From contig SCFE01000076.1 in NCBI GenBank assembly GCA_004352715.1, forward strand, positions 1,203,967 to 1,267,966: 64,000 nucleotides of DNA, in the 5' to 3' direction. Each line of letters begins with the position of its first letter. Positions within the stretch are counted from its first letter, which is position 1. Under the pieces are notes generated by a model. It was given only the letters and a program-made list of their open reading frames with translations. It did no database searches and was not told where the DNA came from. The stretch comes from Hofstenia miamia. Lineage: Eukaryota > Xenacoelomorpha > Acoela. Of this stretch, positions 13,301 through 26,000 are shown one piece after another. The position numbers and the translations under genes are program-made.

Positions 13301-16300
13301 ACAGAAGAAATGCTTACTTTGGCTTCGTTACTTCAAGTTGAGGGTATATGGGTTCAGCCAACGAAAGCCACATCTAAGTATAATTTCGATATTTACATTG
13401 AAATAATATTATGTAATTTTTAAAAAATACCAATTGGAGGCTTCGATCTTAAAGAAAATTGTTTTTTACATGTTAAAGTTCTTAATTGTATCAATGTCAG
13501 CATCATTGCCTATTGATATATTAAATTTAATGCAAAGATTTTATTTAAAGTCGAGTCCATACATTTCCTGCCTGTTTGCTTATTATAAGGGCAGATTTTT
13601 TCAACCTACTATCATGACTAAATGTCATTAAATATTAAAAATAAATTGCGTTATTTTGACAGTACCAGTATTTTTGAATATTCCTTACTAAGCATCTCTT
13701 AACAAATAAATTCCGTTTTTTTATTTGACTTAAAGATTGTACTCACCGTGTGTGTCTGTTCGTTCTATATTTGTAAAAAAAATATTTATCATAGAGGAAA
13801 TATCGCAGTCTATCATTTGCTGGGTATACGAATATTATTTCACACAGTGATACCTACAATCATTACAACAAAGACATAAACTCTCCTTCACTTGGTAATA
13901 GAAAATATGAAATGTAACTTTGCAACAAAATTAATCCAATTTGTCCTTATTGTAACACACAATCAAATAATTGAAGGGCTTGGTTCTAAATGTTCTTAAG
14001 TCACATAATGTCGGTTTTCAGAAAATAGCATTCAAAGTTTTAAAAATGGTTGACAAATCAGGGATTAGCTGCAATAAACACCAACAAGACTTCGATGTGT
14101 TAGTCTCACACTGGTCTTTCTACCAACTAAAATTTATGATCCAAGTATGACGTCATTGTGAAATAAACAGGATTTTGTTTTGTGGACTTAAGGACTTTTT
14201 CCACAAAATGTAACACTATTTGTTGATGTTATTCCCCGAGATATTTATCTGAACTCATTATAAATAGACCTCGTTTGGTTTAATATTGATTCGCATTGCA
14301 TTACCTGTGATTGTATAAACTAATTGTGAAAAATTTGTTATAGTCTAATACATAACTATTAGTGTCATCAAAATTTGCAAGGTACTCCTGTTGTTACCTT
14401 TTTTTATTTTGTAAGTAGTTGAAAAAATACTAGACACTGTGGATAGAACACTTGAAAATCACGAGATCAAAACTCACTGAAGTATTTAAAGTTCATCTAA
14501 ATTACTGGCATCAGTGCGGTAAAAAGCTATTTTCTGGCAGCTAAAAAGTTTTCTGATTTCCTATACTAACGTAAACCAAATATGATTTCTGCAGGCACCG
14601 GCATATCAGCAAAGGAAAGTAATATTGAAACGAAAACAAGTTCAGCACAAGATATAAAACAGTATACAGCAAATAATATTACACAATATAGTTAATAGTC
14701 TGACGATTATTGTCAATACACATAATATTCATTCTATCTCCTCATCATCTTCATCAATTTGCTGCTCATCTGCTACGGTAGCTATTGTGTCATAAAAAGT
14801 GACCCCTTCTGGCACAGTGACATGAGCTAAGAGAGCCAGGATGTCATCAAATTTTGCTTTTTTGATGTGAAGGAAAGTTAAGTATTCTGGCATCAAGTGC
14901 TTGAAAGCATGCAGGAGTTCTCTTAGCTTTTTCCACGTTTAAGCAAAGTTAACTCTGTTGAGCAATCCACAGTCATAGAGAAGGGGCCTCTTGGATTGCA
15001 ACCTCTTCTAAACTTTAAGCCTCTTAAGGTTGCGATCCCAACCCGGTGGTCGCAAATACTGGTCAAAGCCTCTTTTGAAATCAAAAGGTACTGGGTAACA
15101 GGCTGCTACATGATCTCAAATGTTATTATTATTGGTTAGCATTATACTAATCTCTTGCCAAAGAGTAGCCTACTGAGTAGAGCAGCAACCACTGCTAGTT
15201 ACTGCTTGTCAAAATGGTCAAGAAGCATCATATACAGAGAATTTGTAACAGCATATTTTTGTGTTGTGTTATGTTAATGCACAAGCTAAATGAGTTGACA
15301 AATTTAGACCCAACACTCTTAGTTTGAAAATATCGGTATGCATTCTGCATTCAGATAGTCTGTACTTTAGCTAACTTGGTAACATAGGCCTACTGATATC
15401 ACTTTGTATCGTATCAGTGGTCACAGTTTTAAGTGCAAACAATTCAACATGTTAGCACTTTAGTTCAAAGAAAATTGTAAAAAAGCTGTTACATTAGCCT
15501 AGTAGATACATAGTTAATTAATTTGAAATTAATTTATACCGGTACCTAAAATTAGACAATCTCCTTATATCAGTAATGGGCTAGGTTTATTTTATTTTAG
15601 GTTACAAACTACGGTATCAGTAGGCTATCTCAGATAGGCTACCAGTACCTTCCATTTCATGGCTATTAGCAGTAAAATGCCACTAACAAGTTAGGCTACC
15701 AATTCACTAGCCTTCTGACTGTAATGTCAGATATGCAAAAGCTAGGCTAGGCTACTTAACAGCTTAATTCTAATTTCAGACCTAGTTTGTTTGTTCTGTG
15801 CTTGTCTTCATCTTTATTCATGGGAAAATAATTCAGACAGTCTTGTACTCAAGTGACTTGAGAACTTTTTGTCCCAAAATGGTGGACTTAAGAACATTTA
15901 GAACAAAAAACTGTAACAGAGCACCGTCTGCATGTTTGTCAAATGGTGACTTAGCAACATTTTCTAGCAAAATTTATTAATCCGTTTTCTTCTAAATGGA
16001 GATAAAAACGGATTTTTCGTCTTAACTCCGATTGATCAAAAATGTGACTTAAGAACATTTAGAACCAAGCCCTTCAATTCTTTTTAAGATTTTAACAATT
16101 GCAATCACTGATCCTCTCAATAAATTTACTCCGTACTTCATGCAAACTAATCAAAAAACATGAACTTTGAATTTGCTTCAGTAGAAAACATTTTCTTTTT
16201 TGAAGGCTTGATCTGCTCTTAAGATTTTTTTTCAAATGGAAAAAGACCTTTCAATTACCGATGTTAATGGTTGACATCTTTGGAATTTCAACTGTGTAAG

Positions 16301-19300
16301 TGAAATCTTTTCATTCTCCATTTTCATGATTAAGTGAATTTCAACCAGACATGGACATGGGCCGCGCAGCCCTTAGGCTGATCTGAGTTTGGGCCGAAGA
16401 AATTTAAGATGTGCCGAGTTTAAAAAAACTGGCTATTCCGCAACAATACACTCAAATATATTGAATTTTATATAAGTTATAAATATAAAGTTGAAAAATT
16501 AAATGTCCTTTTTGGAAATTTTACATTAGCATCATATACTTTCTAAATTTCAATTTAGAATCGAAGTGGTTCGCTTTTATTAGAAGCACCAAATTTCGGT
16601 GGAGCAAACCGACAAATTAAAGAAAATTTTAGACATCTATTATTCAAAATGGGCCGGGATAAATTTTCTGATATTGTCCATCTCCGATCCCAACGTCTGT
16701 CAGTCGGTTTTTTAGATAAGCTCCAATGTTTGCACAATCTTCACCAAGACCGCTGACAATCAATCCATTGAAATCATTATGCACTTGTTCGATTGTGTAG
16801 AAGCAACACTGGGATTTCTCAATAGGGCCAATCAAGCTATGATAGTCTCGTTTTATGGCTAATAATTTCCTCATCTATTCCGTAGAATTGCATATTACTG
16901 TCGCACGTTGGACCTGTATGTCTTCAAATTAAAAGTGCTTTACAACTTTACGAATTTTCCGTATATTTTCTGCATAGTAGATTGCTGTTTTACGACATCA
17001 ACTGCCTGTCGGAATTTTGATTTTTTAATATACACGTCTGTACTGATCAGTTCACCAACAGTAACATTGAATGATCGGATCCTAAGAGCCGCGATTTGAA
17101 GATGAGATGCACATCTTATGTGAAGCATGTAGGGAGCAGCATCTGTAAGGACTAATAAAAAGACTTCCTTGGAACTTCAAGATGTCAAAAGTCGCCAACT
17201 GCTTGGCAAATAATGTTTTTATTTGGAGTGTTTTTTAACTCCCTTCCCTTGATGAGGTAAGTCTCCTTCTGTTCATCGATATTTCTTTAGATCGCCCTTT
17301 CTTTGTGTTAACCCCGATTTACATTTAGTGTCTCTAGTTTTATTAAAAAATACATAACCTGCTATCATTATGTAATAATAACAGCACATATGTACGTTTA
17401 TATGGACAAAAAGTATACAGGGTGATTGTAAAGTCCCTTTAGCATTTTAATCGTCCATAAAATGAAACAAAGTGAGAAACCATTAATAAGTAATATATTT
17501 TCCAAATAACAAATACCTGAATTTAAGTTATGAAACGTGTTCAAAGTGCCCACCTTCATTTTGGATACACTGATTACACCTTTTTTCAAGGCTAAGAATG
17601 GAACTTTCCAATAAAGGTGAATTAGCTATTTCGTCTACTCCTTGCTCTATTCGGGCTTTCAACATTTCAATGCTGGTAATTGGTGTCGCATAGACTTTCT
17701 CTCGCAGGAAACCCCAGAAAAAATAGTCGAGAGGTGTTAGGTCCGGACTTCTGGGGCTCCAATTCAGTGGGCCATCTCTGCCCCACCAGCGACCAGCGAA
17801 ATTTTGGTTGAGGTATTCGCNNNNNNNNNNNNNNNNNNNNNNNNNNNNNNNNNNNNNNNNNNNNNNNNNNNNNNNNNNNNNNNNNNNNNNNNNNNNNNNN
17901 NNNNNNNNNNNNNNNNNNNNNNNNNNNNNNNNNNNNNNNNNNNNNNNNNNNNNNNNNNNNNNNNNNNNNNNNNNNNNNNNNNNNNNNNNNNNNNNNNNNN
18001 NNNNNNNNGTGGGCCATCTCTGCCCCACCAGTGACCAGCGAAATTTTGGTTGAGGTATTCGCGCACATTGAGGCCCCAATGAGGAGGAGCGCCGTCTTGT
18101 TGGAATACAGTACGTGAGAATATTCTTTTCCTTTTCAGTTCTGGTACCACTTTGGTTTTTAACATTTTTGAACCAGTGTTTGTGGAAGTCGTTCATTCCA
18201 ATATTGCTTAGCTTGTTTTGGATAGTAGAATAAGGAATTTTTAGAATGTAAAATGCTTTTCTGATAGACGTACTTGGATTTGCTTCAAAATGTTCAACAA
18301 TTGCTGATCCTGTCTCATCGTTTAGTGATGGCCTGCCTGTTCGTTTACGGTCATGAACATCACCAGTACTTTTAAATCGTTCAAATGTATCGCGAATTGT
18401 TACGTGGCTAGGTGGCTGTCCATTAAATTCTTTCTTCCATCGTCTTTGTACAGTAATGATGGATCCATCGCTTTTTGCCATTTCAATCACCATATACACA
18501 CGCTGTTCGATAGAATACGACATTATGCAAAGAATGTGCAACCAATGAGAAATTGTACAAGTGATAAGAATTNTGCTTTTCTGATAGACGTACTAGGATT
18601 TCCTTCAAAATGTTCAACAATTGCTGATCCTGTCTCATCGTTTAGTGATGGCCTGCCTGTTCGTTTACGGTCATGAACATCACCAGTACTTTTAAATCGT
18701 TCAAATGTATCGCGAATTGTTACGTGGCTAGGTGGCTGTCCATTAAATTCTTTCTTCCATCGTCTTTGTACAGTAATGATGGATCCATCGCTTTTTGCCA
18801 TTTCAATCACCATATACACACGCTGTTCGATAGAATACGACATTATGCAAAGAATGTGCAACCAATGAGAAATTGTACAAGTGATAAGAATTTCATTGGC
18901 TGGATAAGCAAATACAGACATAACCACTCATATTGCAGCAAATGACTAATTTCTTCACGTTAGTATGTGTGTCTATGTACGCGTTGAAATGCTAAAGGGA
19001 CTTTACAATCACCCTGTATATAATCAGCTCATTTCATTTAAAATTTCTTATTTTGATGATATTATACTATTATTGCACGTTGCTGCAAAAATTGCACGTT
19101 TTTAAAATGGAGACTCAGTAAGAATTGAATATTTTTAGAAAATATAATTTCTAGGAAATCATTAATTGAAAATACAGTGATACGTATACATTATTACAAA
19201 ATATTACATTTATAGATGTAGTTTTAGTTTTAAAACGACTAAAACAATTTGAAAACCGATATTTTCAATATTAAATGAGATATAGAAAGGGCATCTTCAC

Positions 19301-20046
19301 TGTGTTTCAGTTTTATCATTTCAAAGAAGTCATTAGTAAAAAATGCAGTATTCCATAAAATATATTACCATACATTATAATTACAGTCATAATTTTTCTC
19401 TATGAAATGAATAACGATTGTCTGAAAGCGATGTCTTCAATATTTATCAAGATATAGAGCATTTCTTACTAAATCGTAACTTTTCAGTTATCTCCCATTG
19501 AGGAAGTCATTAATTAAAAATACAGTAGTCCATGTAAAATGGTATTAAATATTACAATCAATTTATAAAACCAATCCGAAAGTAAAATCTTTAATATTCA
19601 TGAGATTTAGCGCATTTCTGAAATAATGTTGCAGCATTTCGAGAGGATGTCACATAAACTGAATTATTTTTGTTTCAGTTTTCAATTTCAAAAAATTTGC
19701 GACTAGCGGATTGTAGACATTTAATTTAAAAACATTTACTAAAAATATATAAAAAATTTTTAGTATATATTGTGTTCCATGTACCTCCCTCCATGTATTT
19801 TTTCCACATAACTATATAAGCTCATTTTTCCACAAAAATTCCTGAATTTTTGTAGGACATTGTCTTTTAGTAGTCCCTAACCTTCATGCAAAATATTTTA
19901 AGGATCGATGAGTTTTTTTAGTGAGTAATCGCAAAAAGTTTAATTTTCGGCCAAAAACCCGAACTCCATCTATGTAGTATGGAAAATTTTACTCAGGTCC
20001 CTCTATGTAGCGGATTTTTGAAAAAATCACACTACCTAGAGGGAGC

Positions 20047-20080
<34 letters not shown>

Positions 20081-23000
20081 NNNNNNNNNNNNNNNNNNNN
20101 NNNNNNNNNNNNNNNNNNNNNNNNNNNNNNNNNNNNNNNNNNNNNNNNNNNNNNNNNNNNNNNNNNNNNNNNNNNNNNNNNNNNNNNNNNNNNNNNNNNN
20201 NNNNNNNNNNATATATATATAACAATTTAGACCGAAATCAGTGTAAATTTTGAAAAATATTTAGAAAATAACATTTTTAGGTAAGTACAGTCAATTTTAT
20301 GAGGTCGAAGTTTGCATTTTTTAGGTAAAAAATAAAGCCCTGCTAATGGCTTCTTATGCTTGTCGCTATCATATATAAATGACAAATATACTAGTGATTT
20401 TTCATAGCCATACCGAATCTATACCGCGGTATTTTTGTGTGATACCGAACCGACTCCCAAAATGCGCATATCGCTGGGCCCTAGTTCTTTGATTAAATCC
20501 ATACAATTTTTGCACTCCCTCAAGATTTGTAGATAGACGCAACTCTTCTGGTATGTCTTGAGCAAAGTTTTTAAACAAATAACCATAAGGTCTACTAAAT
20601 GCCCTTTATATGCCGTAACAAATTCACGCAAATATTCATCTGAACTTCTAGAGCTTTCACCTGTAAACGATCGCTTACTGAGTTGAATAAAAACATTCAA
20701 GGCGCCTTTTTTATGAATATCGTTCTTCCGAAAATATAGAATGCGTAATTAATGTAATGCCACAATTTAGATGTCTTCCAGCTCTGACTAAATGTGATTA
20801 GGATGTCTAGAAATTCTGTTGGATTAGGAATTCGCTAAAAGTCGTAAATTATTTTTTTACATCAAAATTTTGGTCAACAAATTATCAGTCATATTGTGAA
20901 ATTTTTTGGCCGCATGAATACCTGGATATTTTTCACTAAATGAGTGTTTAGCAATATTACTTTGCTACTTTTTGAAAATGGCATCTATACAGAGCAAAAA
21001 TCTGAATAATTTGTTTTACCGTATATCCTGTAACTTTACATATGTACAATATTAAAAAATGAATACCTTATCAAAAACCTAAATATATTCACATCTTAAA
21101 CCTGAAATCTAAAGATTTCCGCTATGTGTGTATTTTTTTTGATATTTTGATAGCATATTGAGTATAGGTGAGCTGCGAAATTACATTTCATTTTAGAAAC
21201 TTTTTAAATATGATGTACGTGATTTTATGAACACTGTACTAAAACACAGACTGGAACTTTGCAGCAAGTGCATTAAAAAATGATGCAATTCTAGAAAAAC
21301 AAAGTTAAAAAATTTTTACAACAGATTTGGTCCTAAGTCTCGTCAAGGTCACTAATTTCCGATGAAGTCAGGTGATTTTGGTGGCCAAGGTTGTTAAGCT
21401 TCTTCTCGTCCAATTATACGGTTCTCGTTATTTGCGTCTTGATGTAGACATGAACTTCTGTAATGTAGTGAGGTGGAACGCCATCCTGATGAAAGATAGC
21501 GCTTCCTATTCTCCTGATCTTAGTCACTACACGATCCTTTAGCCTTGCAATGTATCCTTCACCAGGAACAGTACCTGCGAAAATGAAAGGTTTCAGTTTT
21601 AATTTTGCCGAAGACTCCATCCAAATGCTAATTTTTGGTGAATGTAATGATGTGCTTAGTTTTTTTGTATATTTGAAAAGCCCAAGTTTCGCACTTATGC
21701 CTATTGGTCACAACTAATGAAAAGTAAATTTCTTTAGACAATACATTTGGTAGCAAATACCAAGTATTCAGTATCCAATTTGTAAATTGGAGTCTTGACA
21801 TTGATCGTTTCAGTGTCATTAATGTCTTGGTGTGTAGCAATGTGATATGGATACTAGTGCTGAATCCGATTCTGTTAAACCGATCAGTTTAAATGCAATT
21901 AAACCGATTCGATTCGGTTAAATCAGGTTATGTTGCAAAAGCCGGTTAATCAGGTTAAAATCCCTCTTAAATAATTCAGTTTTTTTATTTTCAAAGTATA
22001 TTGATAACAATGACTGCGATATTACAAAACATTGAAATTTTGGAATTGTAATAGCCATTACAGCATTGCAGTATTTTATAAATATCAAATTTGTGGGAAA
22101 GTGATGGGTCGATTCAAACATGTTTAAATTCGCATTGTTGTTGCTAGACTACATTTCAAGTAGAGAAAATCTTTCATAAAGTTTTAAATTTCATATTCTA
22201 GTCCTTTTATATCACGCCATTTTGGCTAACTACATATATTTTCTTCAGAAAATTTTGATAAACTTTGCAGTCATTTTCATTAAGAATAACCTATTTTAGA
22301 ATACTTGTTTTCGATTCGATATAATCTTTATCATAAAAAATTATGTGTATTTTAGCGGATTTACACATTCTATTTGTTCCTAAAATCCAGGAATACTATT
22401 TATCGACAGAAATTACAAATTGTGTATATTCCATATTATGAGAATGCTCCATAACAAAGAGCATATAAGTAGTATAGCGCATAGAAATAGTATATGTTTT
22501 TCTTTTTAGTTTGAATATAAATATAAATGCATGTAACCAAGCAAACGCCTTTAAGACCCAGTGGGTCACCAATGACTCACATTTTTAAACTGTACGACTT
22601 TTTTTCTATAGGTGTTTGGTAATTAAAATATTCAAATGTATAAATTTTCAACATGGTAGTATTCAATAATAAACAAAATAAAAAAATTTATATACTTTGC
22701 ATGAATCACATGACACCTTCAAATTTATGTGAAAAAATCATGGGTAATATTTCTTACATAAGGTGCCTGTTAAATAATAAAATATAGTTTGCTTGGGACA
22801 TGTGTGACCATAATGGCAATATGGGAAAATTACGATAAAATTTTGCAATAAGTCTTTACATATTTTATGCAAAGAATAATTCTAATTTATATGTGTAATT
22901 TTTATTTTACATGTATAATAGTTACTTATTACATTGAGTGAAATAGTTCATACCGATTTCTCTTTTTGAACACAGATAGAAACTTTATAGCAATTATTAG

Positions 23001-26000
23001 TTTGTCGCATAAGTTCGTTCGCAATTTCTACAAGTTTTAATAAAAAACTAAGACTATGTGTTACTCCATATATTTATACATATGTAACATATTGAAAGAT
23101 TAAAGAATTGGAAAAATTAGTTAGTGATGTACTCTTAATTTTGTTCAATGACTTCTTGCCAACGTTCAGGCAGCTTTCCAATTCCCGAACGATAGAAAGC
23201 CGATGATTTTTCCTGAAAAATATTAATTGGTATTGACGGGCAGAATGTTTTCTTCGTTCTCAAAGCGATGGCCTGATAAGTGGTTTGACAATGATAGAAA
23301 CAGATGGTAGTCTGTTGGTGCCAAATCTGGTGAGTAAGCGGGATGCGGAAGCACCTCCCAACCAAGCTCATCCAAAACTGTCTTTGTCATGTTTGCAACG
23401 TGTGGCCGTGCGTAGTCATGCAGCGGGAGAATATTCTTCTATCAATTTAATGAAGAAGAAATATTTTTACTGTTGCAACATAGTATACAAACAAATATAT
23501 TAACAATGAATGCTGATAAAATGAAAACGCAACAATAGTGTCAAAAAATACAATCCACAAAATCGAAAGTTAATATAGTATTTATTATCAATTACCGTCC
23601 TTATGTTTTTATTGTTTAGACAACTTGCACTAAGAGCGCGACATAAGTTTTCCGTTTCTGAAGGAGATCACATGACGTTATTGAACCTTTGGAAGGCCTA
23701 TTGCTCAAGTAATTGCAGTTCAGAGTGGTGTCGTCAACATTGGGTTTCAAGTCGCGCGATGGAGCGTGCAGGCCACATTCGGGATCAACTTTCACGTACA
23801 TTGAAAGTAATTTCACCATATACTTCTAGAAAAGAGGCATCTCATTCCGATAACATTCTGCGCTCTCTTATTGTTGGTTTTTTTGCGCAGGTTTACTTTT
23901 ATGAAGTGCTAAAATATATTGTCCAACGCATTCATCTATCAGAATATTTATTGAGAAATGTATGCATCTAAAACAATAATTTATATCTGATTAAACTAGT
24001 GGTCGATTAAGAATAACTTAAGTTATTTTCATTCGAATCTCATAGGATGCTAAAAAATTACATATTCAATTTCCTCAACTTTGTCACTACAATATTTTTA
24101 TAATGAATTTTTATGAGCTCGCAGTTGAAGGAATTGGAGTAAAATTTTAATTCAATTCATATAATTTCGAATATTTCATGATTTATTTCTAAATAAGTAT
24201 CATTGGACTATTTTTAAGAGGAATGTCAAGGGAGTTTGAATCAGGATTAGACAGTTTTAAATTATCAGAATATTTTAACAGGTTTCAGTAATTTTTGTTA
24301 TTTCCGATTTTGTCTACAATTTGAATACATTCATTGCGATTTGCACTAAGAGTCCTAACATTTAGATTAATTGTTTAATACATTATTAATTATATTTTCC
24401 AAAGTTATTGACCATGGTTGACTTTCAATTTCTCAAGAAATAGTTTTTCGAAATTTTAGAAAGGGTTTTAAATTATTTTTTTGTAGATTATAGAATTTAG
24501 TTGCATAATAATATGAATAAGCTTTTGTAATTTTCAAAAAGTTATTTTTGGTATTTTTGGATTTTTTGAGGCAGATCAAACAGCTCTTTTATAAATATAG
24601 TAACAATAATAATTCTATTTCAAAAACTGCACCCAAACAAGTTAATATTGATCTTTGACGAGAATCACCTGGGAGTAATGAAGAGTGATGGAATGGGCTA
24701 CAATGGTGGAGATAAAGGAATTGAAATAATAAATAAGTGTTGTGGTGATATAGAAAATTTGATATGATTGATTGCGTTGCAAGTTTTCAGAAGTTTGGAA
24801 TGACCTTTCGAAGTTACTTAAGCATATGAACGAGATGGATCAATATAAGAAACACTTTAAGCCTGAAATGCGACTTTAGACGAGAAATTTTTGTGTAGAT
24901 GCCTTTTCGAGAGAAATGAAGAACTTTGTGGTTTTGGTTACATTCTTGAATAGAGTGGCTCTGCTTTACCAAATTGTATGAGGAGACTACTGGTGTAATT
25001 ACTTCACGATGAATGTTAAGTGATGAGAAGTTTTGACTACCTGGGGGGTTAACTGATGTAAGGAATCTTGAAACTTCTCAGGATTATTCAGAGCATCCAT
25101 AAGGCCTGTGTTGACATCGACATGTTGAAGACGTTATGATGAGTAGTTTTTTTCTTTTTTTGTTGAGCTGTTGAGTGTTGTGTCCTGAGTAACTGAACTA
25201 TTGTAGATTGAAGAGAAGATTGTGATCTAACATATCTAAGAATAGAACTTGCAAAATATGAATAGTAGAATTGGCCCTGATGCGTATGATATGTTTGAAA
25301 TGTTTTTCTGAAGATTTGTTGTGTGTGGCAGATGTAGATGATGGCTAGTATTGTTGTAGTGCTGGAATTCTAACATTTCATTGAAGATGATTAAAGAAAA
25401 GATTCACTAAAATTTGATTGTTCCAATTCTGCAGAAGATTTATGAGAAGTACAAGTAGATTCTGTAGGCTCTGTTTGAGTAGAGGCGTCCTTATGATCTA
25501 TACTCTAATCCACATATATGTAGAACCATGTAACAAAATTTAGTTAATATGAATGTAAATGCATGTCAAAGTTCCGACCATTGGTTATATGCAACATCCA
25601 CCATTTTCCAAGTTGCCTGATTATAAAATTAACATTAAATTTTATGTCATTTCTAACAAATTCTTTTGACTGGGGAACTGTCATTTTCGCAACTGAGAAC
25701 AATTTATGATGATGTGATGTGTGAGAAGAAATTGTATTGAGAATAGACTTCTTCGATTTCATTTCAAATAATAGTGATTAGAATGAATTCCCAAAAAATA
25801 GTTAATTGCAATCTATGAGAAATAGACCATGGCCCTAAAATTATTAATCCGCCTCTGGCCTAAACTGAATAAAATTAAATATTTTTTGATATGCTTCCTG
25901 GTTTATCAATATAGCTCGAAACACAATAAGCAATTAAAGTTGATACACAATTATTTTCAAATGTTTTAAATTAATTTTTTTTAAAAAATCTGCTTTTTTA

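Larger units (their letters stand above)
17418..19016 (-). mobile_element. Tc1/mariner-superfamily element with perfect 30-bp TIRs
   Basis: Ends 17418-17447 and 18987-19016 are perfect inverted repeats starting CAGGGTGATTGTAAAGTCCC, flanked by TA on both sides, the mariner-type target duplication. The inside encodes a transposase on the minus strand. The 188-nt N run at 17821-18008 and a single N at 18573 are each flanked by direct copies of the same sequence, so the true length is shorter than shown. Confidence 0.9.
13378..23619 (+). other. DHX35 intron 7, transposon-filled
   Basis: A 10.2-kb intron. It hosts the elements listed at 13969-16079, 16640-17200, 17418-19016, 21350-21840 and 22997-23460 plus an unexplained coding-like fragment at 20440-20740. 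Stretches between these (13378-13968, 19017-20047, 20741-21349, 21961-22996, 23461-23619) show nothing recognisable. Confidence 0.7.
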
